Assembly (NCBI GenBank): GCA_009788105.1
Contig: WQSD01000006.1
Span: 1-7,623, forward strand
DNA length: 7,623 nt
Direction of reading: 5' to 3'
Source of the DNA: Oscillospiraceae bacterium
GTDB lineage: Bacteria > Bacillota > Clostridia > Oscillospirales > CAG-272
Positions 1-4,977 of the stretch are shown one piece after another. Numbering within the stretch: the stretch's first letter is position 1; each line of letters opens with the position of its first letter. The position numbers were made by a program, and so were the translations under genes. The notes below the pieces were generated by a model. It made no database searches, was not told the origin of the DNA, and worked only from the letters and a program-made list of their open reading frames with translations.

Positions 1-16
1 GGCGGGGCCAACTTAT

Positions 17-140
17 ATGAGTGTGTTGAATATCTCGGCGGATAAGCGGTGATTTTCCGCTTGGGGCGAATTTTTTGGTTTTTGAAAACGCCAAAAAACG
101 AGATTGAAACATGACCACAACCCTATTTTTTCAACACTCC
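17..140 (+). ncRNA. Candidate structured element upstream of tRNA-Met (copy 1)
   Basis: This is the longer of two copies of an element not matched to any RNA family I know. Blocks shared exactly with copy 2 (347-410) are ATGAGTGTG (17-25), TATCTCGG (31-38), GAAACATG (106-113), ACCACAA (114-120) and CACTCC (135-140). The outer ends pair: GAGTG 19-23 with CACTC 135-139, and TTGAA 26-30 with TTCAA 130-134, leaving TG 24-25 as a bulge. Inside lie ATCTCG 32-37 pairing with CGAGAT 99-104, a hairpin AAGCGG 44-49/CCGCTT 57-62, and TTTTTTGG 71-78/CCAAAAAA 91-98. Copy 2 lacks these last two hairpins. The element ends 8 nt before the tRNA, so it could be part of the precursor leader. The strand is assumed from the tRNA. 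Whether it acts as RNA or as DNA is unknown. Confidence 0.45.
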
Positions 141-148
141 TTATATAT

Positions 149-225
149 GGCGGAATAGCTCAGTTGGCTAGAGCAACCGGTTCATACCCGGTAGGTCGAT
201 GGTTCAAATCCATTTTCCGCTACCA
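149..225 (+). tRNA. tRNA-Met (anticodon CAT)
   Basis: A full 77-nt cloverleaf can be drawn. The acceptor stem is GGCGGAA 149-155 with TTCCGCT 215-221, including a G-U first pair. The D stem is GCTC/GAGC. The anticodon stem ACCGG/CCGGT encloses loop TTCATAC, with CAT at 183-185. The T arm is GATGG-TTCAAAT-CCATT. The 3' CCA is encoded at 223-225. The G1-U72 acceptor pair and overall sequence resemble the Bacillus elongator tRNA-Met. A CAT anticodon can also belong to initiator tRNA or lysidine-modified tRNA-Ile2. The initiator is unlikely because the three G-C pairs at the base of its anticodon stem are not present in the usual form. Ile2 cannot be fully excluded. Confidence 0.95.
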
Positions 226-238
226 GCCGCCTTGCGGC
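226..238 (+). other. Small hairpin abutting the tRNA-Met 3' end
   Basis: GCCGC-CTT-GCGGC forms a 5-bp GC-rich hairpin starting one base after the encoded CCA. It is followed by AGAAAAA rather than a T run on this strand, so it is not a standard intrinsic terminator. It could mark the trailer for 3' processing of the tRNA precursor. Short GC hairpins also arise by chance. Confidence 0.35.
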
Positions 239-270
239 AGAAAAACATCAGGGTTTGTGTGCTTATCCCA

Positions 271-306
271 ACACTTCGCCTAATCACCTAATGCAAAGCG
301 AAGTGT
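271..306. repeat. Perfect 9-bp inverted repeat in the tRNA spacer
   Basis: ACACTTCGC (271-279) and GCGAAGTGT (298-306) are perfectly complementary across an 18-nt loop. No T run follows on either strand, so it is not a typical terminator. It lies between tRNA-Met and the second copy of the tRNA-linked element. As RNA it would be a stable stem in a Met-Glu co-transcript; as DNA it could be a protein site. The remaining spacer (239-346) holds no gene I can see. Confidence 0.4.
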
Positions 307-346
307 GAGCGAAATTGCACAATCATACGAACGATTTTGTTATCTA

Positions 347-410
347 ATGAGTGTGCCTTCTATCTCGGTGGAAACATGATTGACCACAATGCGGGATTAG
401 AATGCACTCC
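347..410 (+). ncRNA. Candidate structured element upstream of tRNA-Glu (copy 2)
   Basis: This compact copy carries the same blocks as copy 1: ATGAGTGTG (347-355), TATCTCGG (361-368), GAAACATG (371-378), ACCACAA (383-389) and CACTCC (405-410). GAGTG 349-353 pairs with CACTC 405-409. CCTTC 356-360 faces GAATG 400-404 with four of five pairs. At this same helix position copy 1 has TTGAA/TTCAA, so four base pairs changed on both sides. ATCTCG 362-367 can pair with CGGGAT 392-397 (one G-U), enclosing GTGG 368-371/CCAC 384-387 around the conserved AAACATG. TTATCT just upstream (340-345) matches TTATAT before copy 1 and might be a -10 box, but I see no good -35. The family and role are unknown. Confidence 0.45.
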
Positions 411-425
411 CTAATATCGTTTGCC

Positions 426-446
426 TGTGATAACCTGGTTATCACA
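426..446. repeat. Perfect 21-bp palindrome before tRNA-Glu
   Basis: TGTGATAACC (426-435), a central T, and GGTTATCACA (437-446) form a perfect palindrome ending 6 nt before the tRNA. The tight centre suits a DNA-binding dimer better than an RNA hairpin, although a stem of about 8 bp with a 5-nt loop is possible. The ends read TGTGA/TCACA, like Crp/Fnr half-sites, but 11 bp apart instead of the usual 6, so a Crp/Fnr site is not claimed. Confidence 0.5.
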
Positions 447-452
447 TAGCAC

Positions 453-527
453 GGCCCATTGGTCAAGCGGTTAAGACACCGCCCTTTCACGGCGGTAACA
501 CGGGTTCGAGTCCCGTATGGGTCACCA
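453..527 (+). tRNA. tRNA-Glu (anticodon TTC)
   Basis: This 75-nt cloverleaf is almost identical to the Bacillus tRNA-Glu. The acceptor stem is GGCCCAT 453-459 with ATGGGTC 517-523. Anticodon stem CCGCC/GGCGG holds loop CTTTCAC, with TTC at 486-488. The T arm is ACGGG-TTCGAGT-CCCGT, and CCA is encoded at 525-527. It probably shares a transcript with tRNA-Met, because the first clear terminator lies downstream of this gene. It serves translation and also supplies Glu-tRNA for haem synthesis where that pathway exists. Confidence 0.97.
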
Positions 528-543
528 CAATTAAACAAAGACG

Positions 544-582
544 AACTCTCGGAACTATTACTGTTCTGAGAGTTTTTCTTTT
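544..582 (+). terminator. Intrinsic terminator after tRNA-Glu
   Basis: AACTCTCGGAAC (544-555) pairs along all 12 positions (one G-U) with GTTCTGAGAGTT (563-574) across a 7-nt loop. TTTCTTTT follows. It closes the tRNA transcript 17 nt after the CCA end. Confidence 0.92.
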
Positions 583-695
583 CGCCAAACAGTTCTTCTA
601 TCTCATCAAAACGAATACAGCTATCACCGTCTTTGTAATTATTGCTCCACCGAATAAACATGAAATGCTTTTTTACCAAGGTTTTCTGATGGGGT

Positions 696-730
696 TTGGG
701 GCAAAGCCCCCAAGGTGTTTTTAGGTTTTT
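696..730 (+). terminator. Possible weak terminator upstream of dpaA
   Basis: TTGGGG (696-701) pairs with CCCCAA (708-713) across CAAAGC, followed by GGTGTTTTTAGG and a T run to about 732. The T tract is displaced by a few bases, so strength is uncertain. It would insulate dpaA from tRNA read-through. Confidence 0.4.
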
Positions 731-759
731 TTCAGGTTATGCGCCGAGCAAAATCTCAT

Positions 760-788
760 TCACACTTTTCCCTTCGTGCCATAGTATG
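760..788 (+). promoter_or_regulatory. Candidate sporulation (sigma-K-like) promoter of dpaAB
   Basis: TCAC (760-763), 16 bases, then CATAGTATG (780-788) resembles the sigma-K pattern of an AC-containing -35 and CATANNNTA at -10, with one mismatch in the last base. It lies about 33 nt before the dpaA start. In Bacillus the orthologous spoVF operon is known to depend on sigma-K, which is what made me look. Such short motifs occur by chance, and sigma-E use is also possible. Confidence 0.35.
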
Positions 789-820
789 TAATATGAATAA
801 TACATAAAGGACACGAAAAC

Positions 821-1753
821 ATGAGCCAATCCGATAAAGAAATACTCCCCGAAAAGCTAATGCCGACCCCAAAAATCGCCATTGTCGGCGGCGATAAACG
901 CCAACTACACCTTGCACGCTACCTTGCCGCTATGGCGGAGGTAAGTGTTTACGGAATACTGCCGCAAGATAATTACTGGGTTTCTTCTGAATTTGCCACT
1001 CCCTACTCACTTGCCACTACTTTGAAAGGAGCAAGCGCAGTGTTTTTGCCTATTCCTTTTAGTCGTGATGGAGTGACGGTGAACACCGCATTGTGGGAAG
1101 AAAAAATCCCCCTGAAAGAGGTGCTATCTCTTGTTCGGGGGAATGATATTGATTTTTTTGCAGGATTATGCACGCCCGACTTTGCCGAAGCCGTACAGAC
1201 AAATGGCTGTACTCTCTATGACTATGGCTTGGACGAAAGTATTGCCGGCGGCGGGGCGTTGCCTACCGCAGAAGCTGCGCTTGCCCTTGCTATTAACGAA
1301 ACCAGCGGGTTGATTTGCGGCAGTCGTGTTGCCGTTCTTGGTAGCGGACGCATCGCCGTGCGGCTTGCATATTTGTTGTCCGCAGTGGGAGCAGATGTGA
1401 CCCTCTGCGCACGCCGTGATTTGGGCATTTCGGGCGGGAAATACGTCCCCCTTACCCACCTATCCAAGGCTATCCACGGCAGAGAAGTGATATTCAACAC
1501 TATCCCCGCCCCCACCCTGACCCCTTCAATGCTGGCAGGCAACGACGGCAGTCTTATCATCGACCTTGCCTCCCCTGTTCAGGGGCAAGAGTTCCCTGTT
1601 GGCATCACCCGCGAAGAAACCACCGCCGCAGGAGTGCGGATTATCCACGCTCTTGGACTGCCGGGGAAATGCGCTCCGAAATATTCGGGAGAACTACTGG
1701 GGAAATATGCTCTTGAACGGATTAAGTCTATCGAAAGGAAGAACGGAACATGA
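821..1753 (+). CDS. dpaA: Dipicolinate synthase subunit A
   Basis: DpaA (SpoVFA in Bacillus) with DpaB converts the lysine-pathway intermediate dihydrodipicolinate (or its hydrated precursor) to dipicolinic acid. It does so in the mother cell during sporulation, for export into the forespore core. The protein is 310 aa, against about 297 in B. subtilis. The N-terminal domain opens with KIAIVGGDKRQL (18-29), a family hallmark. PTAEAALALA (148-157) leads into a Rossmann dinucleotide-binding motif AVLGSGRIA (171-179). The C-terminal GLPGKCAPK (279-287) is also characteristic. AAAGGA at 806-811, 9 nt before the ATG, supports this start. An internal ATG (codon 14, base 860) would match Bacillus more closely in length but has a poorer ribosome site. 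The stop overlaps the dpaB start as ATGA, so the subunits are translationally coupled. Confidence 0.96.
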   Translation: MSQSDKEILPEKLMPTPKIAIVGGDKRQLHLARYLAAMAEVSVYGILPQDNYWVSSEFATPYSLATTLKGASAVFLPIPFSRDGVTVNTALWEEKIPLKEVLSLVRGNDIDFFAGLCTPDFAEAVQTNGCTLYDYGLDESIAGGGALPTAEAALALAINETSGLICGSRVAVLGSGRIAVRLAYLLSAVGADVTLCARRDLGISGGKYVPLTHLSKAIHGREVIFNTIPAPTLTPSMLAGNDGSLIIDLASPVQGQEFPVGITREETTAAGVRIIHALGLPGKCAPKYSGELLGKYALERIKSIERKNGT

Positions 1754-2313
1754 AAATTTGCTACGCATTTTGCGGGTCCTATTGCACCCTTGCTGACTCT
1801 GTTGTTCAGCTGAAAGCTCTCGCGGCGGCGGGACACGAAATAATCCCTGTGGGCAGTTTTAACTTTGCCGATGTTGACACCCGTTTTGGGCAAGGGCTTG
1901 AATGGCTGAGCCGTGTTCGCGAGATTAGCGGACGGGAGGTAATTAACACCATTGCTGCCGCCGAGCCGGTAGGCCCTGTGTTACAGCCCGATGTGATGAT
2001 TATTGCCCCTTGCACCGGGAACACCCTTGCCAAGCTGGCGACAGGTGTGTCTGACACTCCGGTCACTCTTGCGGCAAAATCTCACCTACGGAACAAACGC
2101 CCACTGATTATCGCCCTGTCGTCTAACGACGCTCTTGGGGCGAATTTTAAGAATATCGCCGCTTTATACGAAAAAAAGTATGTATATTTCGTGCCCTTGT
2201 TACAAGATGATGTGGAGCAAAAGCCCTACTCCCTATCCTGCGACTTCGCAAAAATCCCCGAAACCCTTGCCATGGCAATGGAAGGGCGACAGCTACTCCC
2301 TTTGTTTGGATAA
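1750..2313 (+). CDS. dpaB: Dipicolinate synthase subunit B (flavoprotein)
   Basis: DpaB (SpoVFB) is the flavoprotein-fold partner of DpaA in dipicolinate synthesis. The 187-aa protein has the family start GSYCT (9-13), TRFGQGLEW (44-52), and AEPVGP (71-76). The flavin-site region is IIAPCTGNTLAKLA (84-97) followed by SDTPVTLAAK (101-110). SSNDALG (124-130) and VPLLQDD (148-154) also match Bacillus SpoVFB. AAAGGAAG at 1734-1741 is its ribosome site, inside dpaA. The stop TAA (2311-2313) directly touches the ybeY stop on the other strand, and I find no clear terminator, so sporulation transcripts may run antisense into ybeY. No membrane segment or signal peptide is visible; the protein should be cytosolic. 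Confidence 0.96.
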   Translation: MKICYAFCGSYCTLADSVVQLKALAAAGHEIIPVGSFNFADVDTRFGQGLEWLSRVREISGREVINTIAAAEPVGPVLQPDVMIIAPCTGNTLAKLATGVSDTPVTLAAKSHLRNKRPLIIALSSNDALGANFKNIAALYEKKYVYFVPLLQDDVEQKPYSLSCDFAKIPETLAMAMEGRQLLPLFG

Positions 2314-2778
2314 TCAGTCCACCCCAAGCGCCATTTTTTCGTCAACAATTTCTTTTTCGCGGCGACGCATTTCGCCACCATCTTCTTCCTCGTTTTCGTG
2401 GTCATAGCCCAGCAAATGCAGCATGGAATGCACAGTAAGAAAGCCCACCTCTCGCTCGAGAGAGTGACCGTACTCTTCTGCCTGTGCTGCCGCCCGTTGG
2501 AGAGAGATAACAATATCCCCGATAGCACACACATCAGGGCCGTTCAACTCTAAATCCATAAGAGGGAAAGACAGCACATCAGTTGTGCCCTCTTTGTCGC
2601 GATACTCCATGTTTAGCTCTGCAATGTGGGCATCGTCGGTGATTGTCACCGAAACTTCGGCGGCACGGGGGAAATTTTCGTGGTCAAGGGTAGCTTTAAT
2701 CGCCTGCTTCACCAGTCCGCGAAGGGCAGGAGTGAACGGCACTTTGTCTTGATTGTTGGAAATGTAAATTCTGTTCAT
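2314..2778 (-). CDS. ybeY: Endoribonuclease YbeY
   Basis: YbeY is a zinc-dependent single-strand endoribonuclease that acts in 16S rRNA 3'-end maturation and ribosome quality control. The 154-aa protein carries the defining motif HSMLHLLGYDH (117-127), with H117, H121 and H127 as zinc ligands. GTTDVLSFP (64-72) and GDIVIS (87-92) are also family signatures. Length is normal. The ATG follows the TAA of the aldolase gene by only 2 nt, and no Shine-Dalgarno sequence is visible, so translation probably depends on ribosomes finishing the upstream gene. It is the last gene of the pgsA operon. In many Firmicutes ybeY sits with phoH, dgkA and era instead, so this placement is unusual. Confidence 0.97.
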   Translation of the reverse strand: MNRIYISNNQDKVPFTPALRGLVKQAIKATLDHENFPRAAEVSVTITDDAHIAELNMEYRDKEGTTDVLSFPLMDLELNGPDVCAIGDIVISLQRAAAQAEEYGHSLEREVGFLTVHSMLHLLGYDHENEEEDGGEMRRREKEIVDEKMALGVD

Positions 2779-2780
2779 AT

Positions 2781-3434
2781 TTAATCTATATACGGATGCT
2801 TGCCCGGCAGATTCATGGACTTACGCAAGGCAACCAGCTTGTCCACTTCTTCTTTCGAGAGTTCGCACTCGTTCCCAAGCTGGCGAGCGATAAGGCTAAC
2901 TTTGGCGTAGCACTCAAGAGTTTCCATCTTGAAATACGCGGTCATCAAGTCAGGACCAACTGTCAGCGCACCATGGTTCACTAGCAAAAAGGCATCGTAC
3001 CTTTGCAGGAATGGCGAAAGTGCGTCCGGAATTTCGTCGGTAGATGGGGTGCCATATGGCACAAGGGGAGCAGCCCCAAGGAAAATCACCGCTTCTGGCA
3101 TGGTGGGCTTCTCTAATGGAATACGAGCCACCGCAAAGCCGGTAGCGTGAGGAGGGTGGGCGTGGACAACCGCACCTACATCAGGGCGTTCGGCATATAC
3201 ACGCAGGTGCATTTTCACCTCGGAAGAGGGTCGCAGACTGCCCTGGAGCACATTGCCCTCTCGGTCAACTTTAATAATCATGTCCGGGGTCATGTACCCC
3301 TTTGATACGCCGGTGGGGGTGGTGTAAAACTCGTTCTCCCCTGTCCGCACGCTGATGTTGCCGTCATTTGCCGCCACAAAGCCATTTACGCTGACTCGGC
3401 GACCGATTTCACAAATTTGTTCACGAATGTTCAT
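2781..3434 (-). CDS. Class II (zinc) aldolase, fuculose-phosphate/adducin type
   Basis: This 217-aa protein belongs to the AraD/FucA fold, which cleaves sugar 1-phosphates to dihydroxyacetone phosphate plus an aldehyde, or epimerises ribulose 5-phosphate. Visible residues are NDGNIS (23-28), the phosphate-contact stretch TPTGVSKG (39-46), SSE (70-72) with catalytic E72, zinc ligands H91 and H93 in HAHPPHA (91-97), and H154 in NHGA. These match E. coli FucA positions within one or two residues, so the enzyme should be active. Substrate cannot be read from sequence: fuculose-1-P, 5-deoxyribulose-1-P and 5-methylthioribulose-1-P enzymes share this fold. No fucose genes lie nearby. AAAGAGGT at 3441-3448 is a good ribosome site. 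The gene starts 14 nt after the radical SAM gene, suggesting a linked role. Confidence 0.93.
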   Translation of the reverse strand: MNIREQICEIGRRVSVNGFVAANDGNISVRTGENEFYTTPTGVSKGYMTPDMIIKVDREGNVLQGSLRPSSEVKMHLRVYAERPDVGAVVHAHPPHATGFAVARIPLEKPTMPEAVIFLGAAPLVPYGTPSTDEIPDALSPFLQRYDAFLLVNHGALTVGPDLMTAYFKMETLECYAKVSLIARQLGNECELSKEEVDKLVALRKSMNLPGKHPYID

Positions 3435-3448
3435 TTTTATACCTCTTT

Positions 3449-4966
3449 TTATTGCCCTTGGGCATATTTTTTATCACGTAGTTTGCCGTACATAGCAGGG
3501 GAAAATCGTCTGATTGTTCGCTTCATCCACTGAAAAGTGCGGTCTGTAGCAGAGTAATAGCGATACATTAAGCCATGGGGATAATATTTGCTTAAAATTT
3601 TTCGGTCAAGCCTTGCTTCTTTTTTTTCCGCAATTTCTGGGGTGTTATTCTCGTAAATTTTGCGATATTTCCGCATTAACTTATAGAATGCGTGACGAGC
3701 GTACAGCATTTCGTGTTTTGCATATTGTGGCATGACAAGGTGAACCTTGTTTTTCAAATTCACTTCGCTCTTCAAAAAGCCCGCCTCTTCCGAGATTTCC
3801 TGCAACCTTGTCCCCGGAAAAGGCACAAAAGGCGATACAACCACATTATCGCTTAACAGCTTTGCATTGATTTTCATTGTTTCCAAGGACAACGCCAAAG
3901 TTTCGTGTGGCAATCCAACAATGTTGTAGGTGATGATTCGCAAGTTATGCTTTTTCAGCCAGCGAGTGACTTTTATCATTTGCTCGTTTTTCATTGTACG
4001 CATCAAATACTTTTGCCTAAACTCTTCGTTGCCATTTTCAAGCCCGATTGTGACTTTGTAGCACCCTGTTTCGGCAAGCAAGTCGCACATTTCTTCAGTC
4101 ATACGATTAAAGTGCAGATTGCATGTGTATTTCAACCCAATTCGCTCTTTGTACAGGGCAATAAACTCCACAAACCATGGGTCAAACATATTTAGGATAG
4201 CATCCTTGAACGCAATTGTGTTGATGTTTGGGCGATGTTTAATCAATCGTTCTAACAGTTGAACTGCATTTTCCGGGGAGCGGAAACGGGCATAACCTTT
4301 TTTCTCGGGATATGCACTGCGAACATTGGCGTTAGAGCAGTAGGTGCAGGAGTAAAGACACCCACGACTGACAACTACTTCCCCTATATTTAAGTGTGTT
4401 GCTGTAAGTTTGTCAAAATCAAACAAATCCAAGTCAGGGAAGGGAAGCGCATCAAGGTCAATGGGGAATTGTGCGTGAGGATTTTTCTTTATGCTTCCAT
4501 CCGGCAGGCGGAAATAAAAGCCGTGAATGTCTGTGTCATATTCGCCGTTGTCTGTTAGGGAATTCACCAATGCCACCGTTTGTGCCTCGCCTTCGCCAAT
4601 ACACGCCATATCAATGCCCTGATAGCGCAATGTGGACTCGGGAGCAAGAGTTGAATGGTGTCCGCCACACATGACGGGAATATGTGGCATAGCTTCGTCT
4701 AACCAGCCCGCCATTTCTATCACCGAGGGCATGATGGTTGTCCGCACAGAAAATCCGATAATATCCGGACTGTGACTACGAACTGTGTTCAAAAATTCAT
4801 CTTTGGTGGGGAAGAATGTTTGATGATACAATGACACCACGTGTCCTGCTTGCTTCAAACTTGCGGACAAGGCCGCCAACCCCTCGGTATAATGACCCAG
4901 AAAGGAGCGGTTATGCTTCATGTCTTCCATGAAATCCGGGTACACAAATAAAACTTTTTTGCTCAT
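3449..4966 (-). CDS. B12-binding-domain radical SAM protein, substrate unknown
   Basis: This 505-aa enzyme pairs an N-terminal cobalamin-binding-like domain (about 1-135; GGHHS at 101-105, GEGE at 124-127) with a radical SAM core. RGCLYSCTYC supplies the 4Fe-4S ligands C203, C207 and C210 (CxxxCxxC). GLENG (308-312), GLPHET (351-356) and PFPGTRL (382-388) are typical of this class. The tail (about 430-505) is rich in Lys, Arg and Tyr and matches nothing I know. The DxHxxG cobalamin-histidine motif is absent, so B12 may bind without that ligand or not at all. I chose ATG 4966 over GTG 4972 because AAGGGAA (4973-4979) is spaced 6 nt from the ATG and nearly touches the GTG. That ribosome site overlaps the pgsA stop, implying coupling. 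Relatives methylate or rearrange lipids, tetrapyrroles and antibiotics. RimO is excluded: no MTTase or TRAM domain is visible. Confidence 0.9.
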   Translation of the reverse strand: MSKKVLFVYPDFMEDMKHNRSFLGHYTEGLAALSASLKQAGHVVSLYHQTFFPTKDEFLNTVRSHSPDIIGFSVRTTIMPSVIEMAGWLDEAMPHIPVMCGGHHSTLAPESTLRYQGIDMACIGEGEAQTVALVNSLTDNGEYDTDIHGFYFRLPDGSIKKNPHAQFPIDLDALPFPDLDLFDFDKLTATHLNIGEVVVSRGCLYSCTYCSNANVRSAYPEKKGYARFRSPENAVQLLERLIKHRPNINTIAFKDAILNMFDPWFVEFIALYKERIGLKYTCNLHFNRMTEEMCDLLAETGCYKVTIGLENGNEEFRQKYLMRTMKNEQMIKVTRWLKKHNLRIITYNIVGLPHETLALSLETMKINAKLLSDNVVVSPFVPFPGTRLQEISEEAGFLKSEVNLKNKVHLVMPQYAKHEMLYARHAFYKLMRKYRKIYENNTPEIAEKKEARLDRKILSKYYPHGLMYRYYSATDRTFQWMKRTIRRFSPAMYGKLRDKKYAQGQ

Positions 4967-4977
4967 ATTCACTTCCC

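Larger units (their letters stand above)
583..820. other. Intergenic region between the tRNAs and dpaA
   Basis: No convincing gene is visible here. A minus-strand reading frame (TTG at 679, ATG at 661) looks protein-like for about 35 codons. It then runs back through the terminator and antisense to tRNA-Glu, so I do not call it. The right half holds a possible terminator hairpin (696-713), the candidate dpaA promoter (760-788) and the dpaA ribosome binding site (806-811). Confidence 0.6.

Noticed and set aside
17..148. Remnant of 5S or 23S rRNA, or a T-box leader, before tRNA-Met
   Set aside because: None of the 5S conserved stretches and no T-box sequence or specifier loop features are present.
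383..389. ACCACAA in the elements as the relic of a tRNA 3' end (the same 7-mer occurs at 524-530)
   Set aside because: No cloverleaf can be folded upstream of it in either element; a 7-base match is easily chance.
426..446. Crp/Fnr binding site
   Set aside because: The half-sites TGTGA and TCACA are 11 bp apart; Crp and Fnr sites need about 6 bp (4 between the Fnr cores), so the geometry is wrong.
344..679. A 111-codon minus-strand reading frame
   Set aside because: Its second half is antisense to tRNA-Glu and gives the well-known spurious peptide DPYGTRTRVTAVKGR. It also crosses the tRNA terminator and element copy 2. The first 35 codons look mildly protein-like but have only a TTG or a poorly supported ATG start and no clear ribosome site.
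2268..2279. The 12-bp palindrome TTGCCATGGCAA
   Set aside because: It lies in the dpaB coding sequence where the Leu-Ala-Met-Ala-Met codons produce it; no sign of regulatory use.
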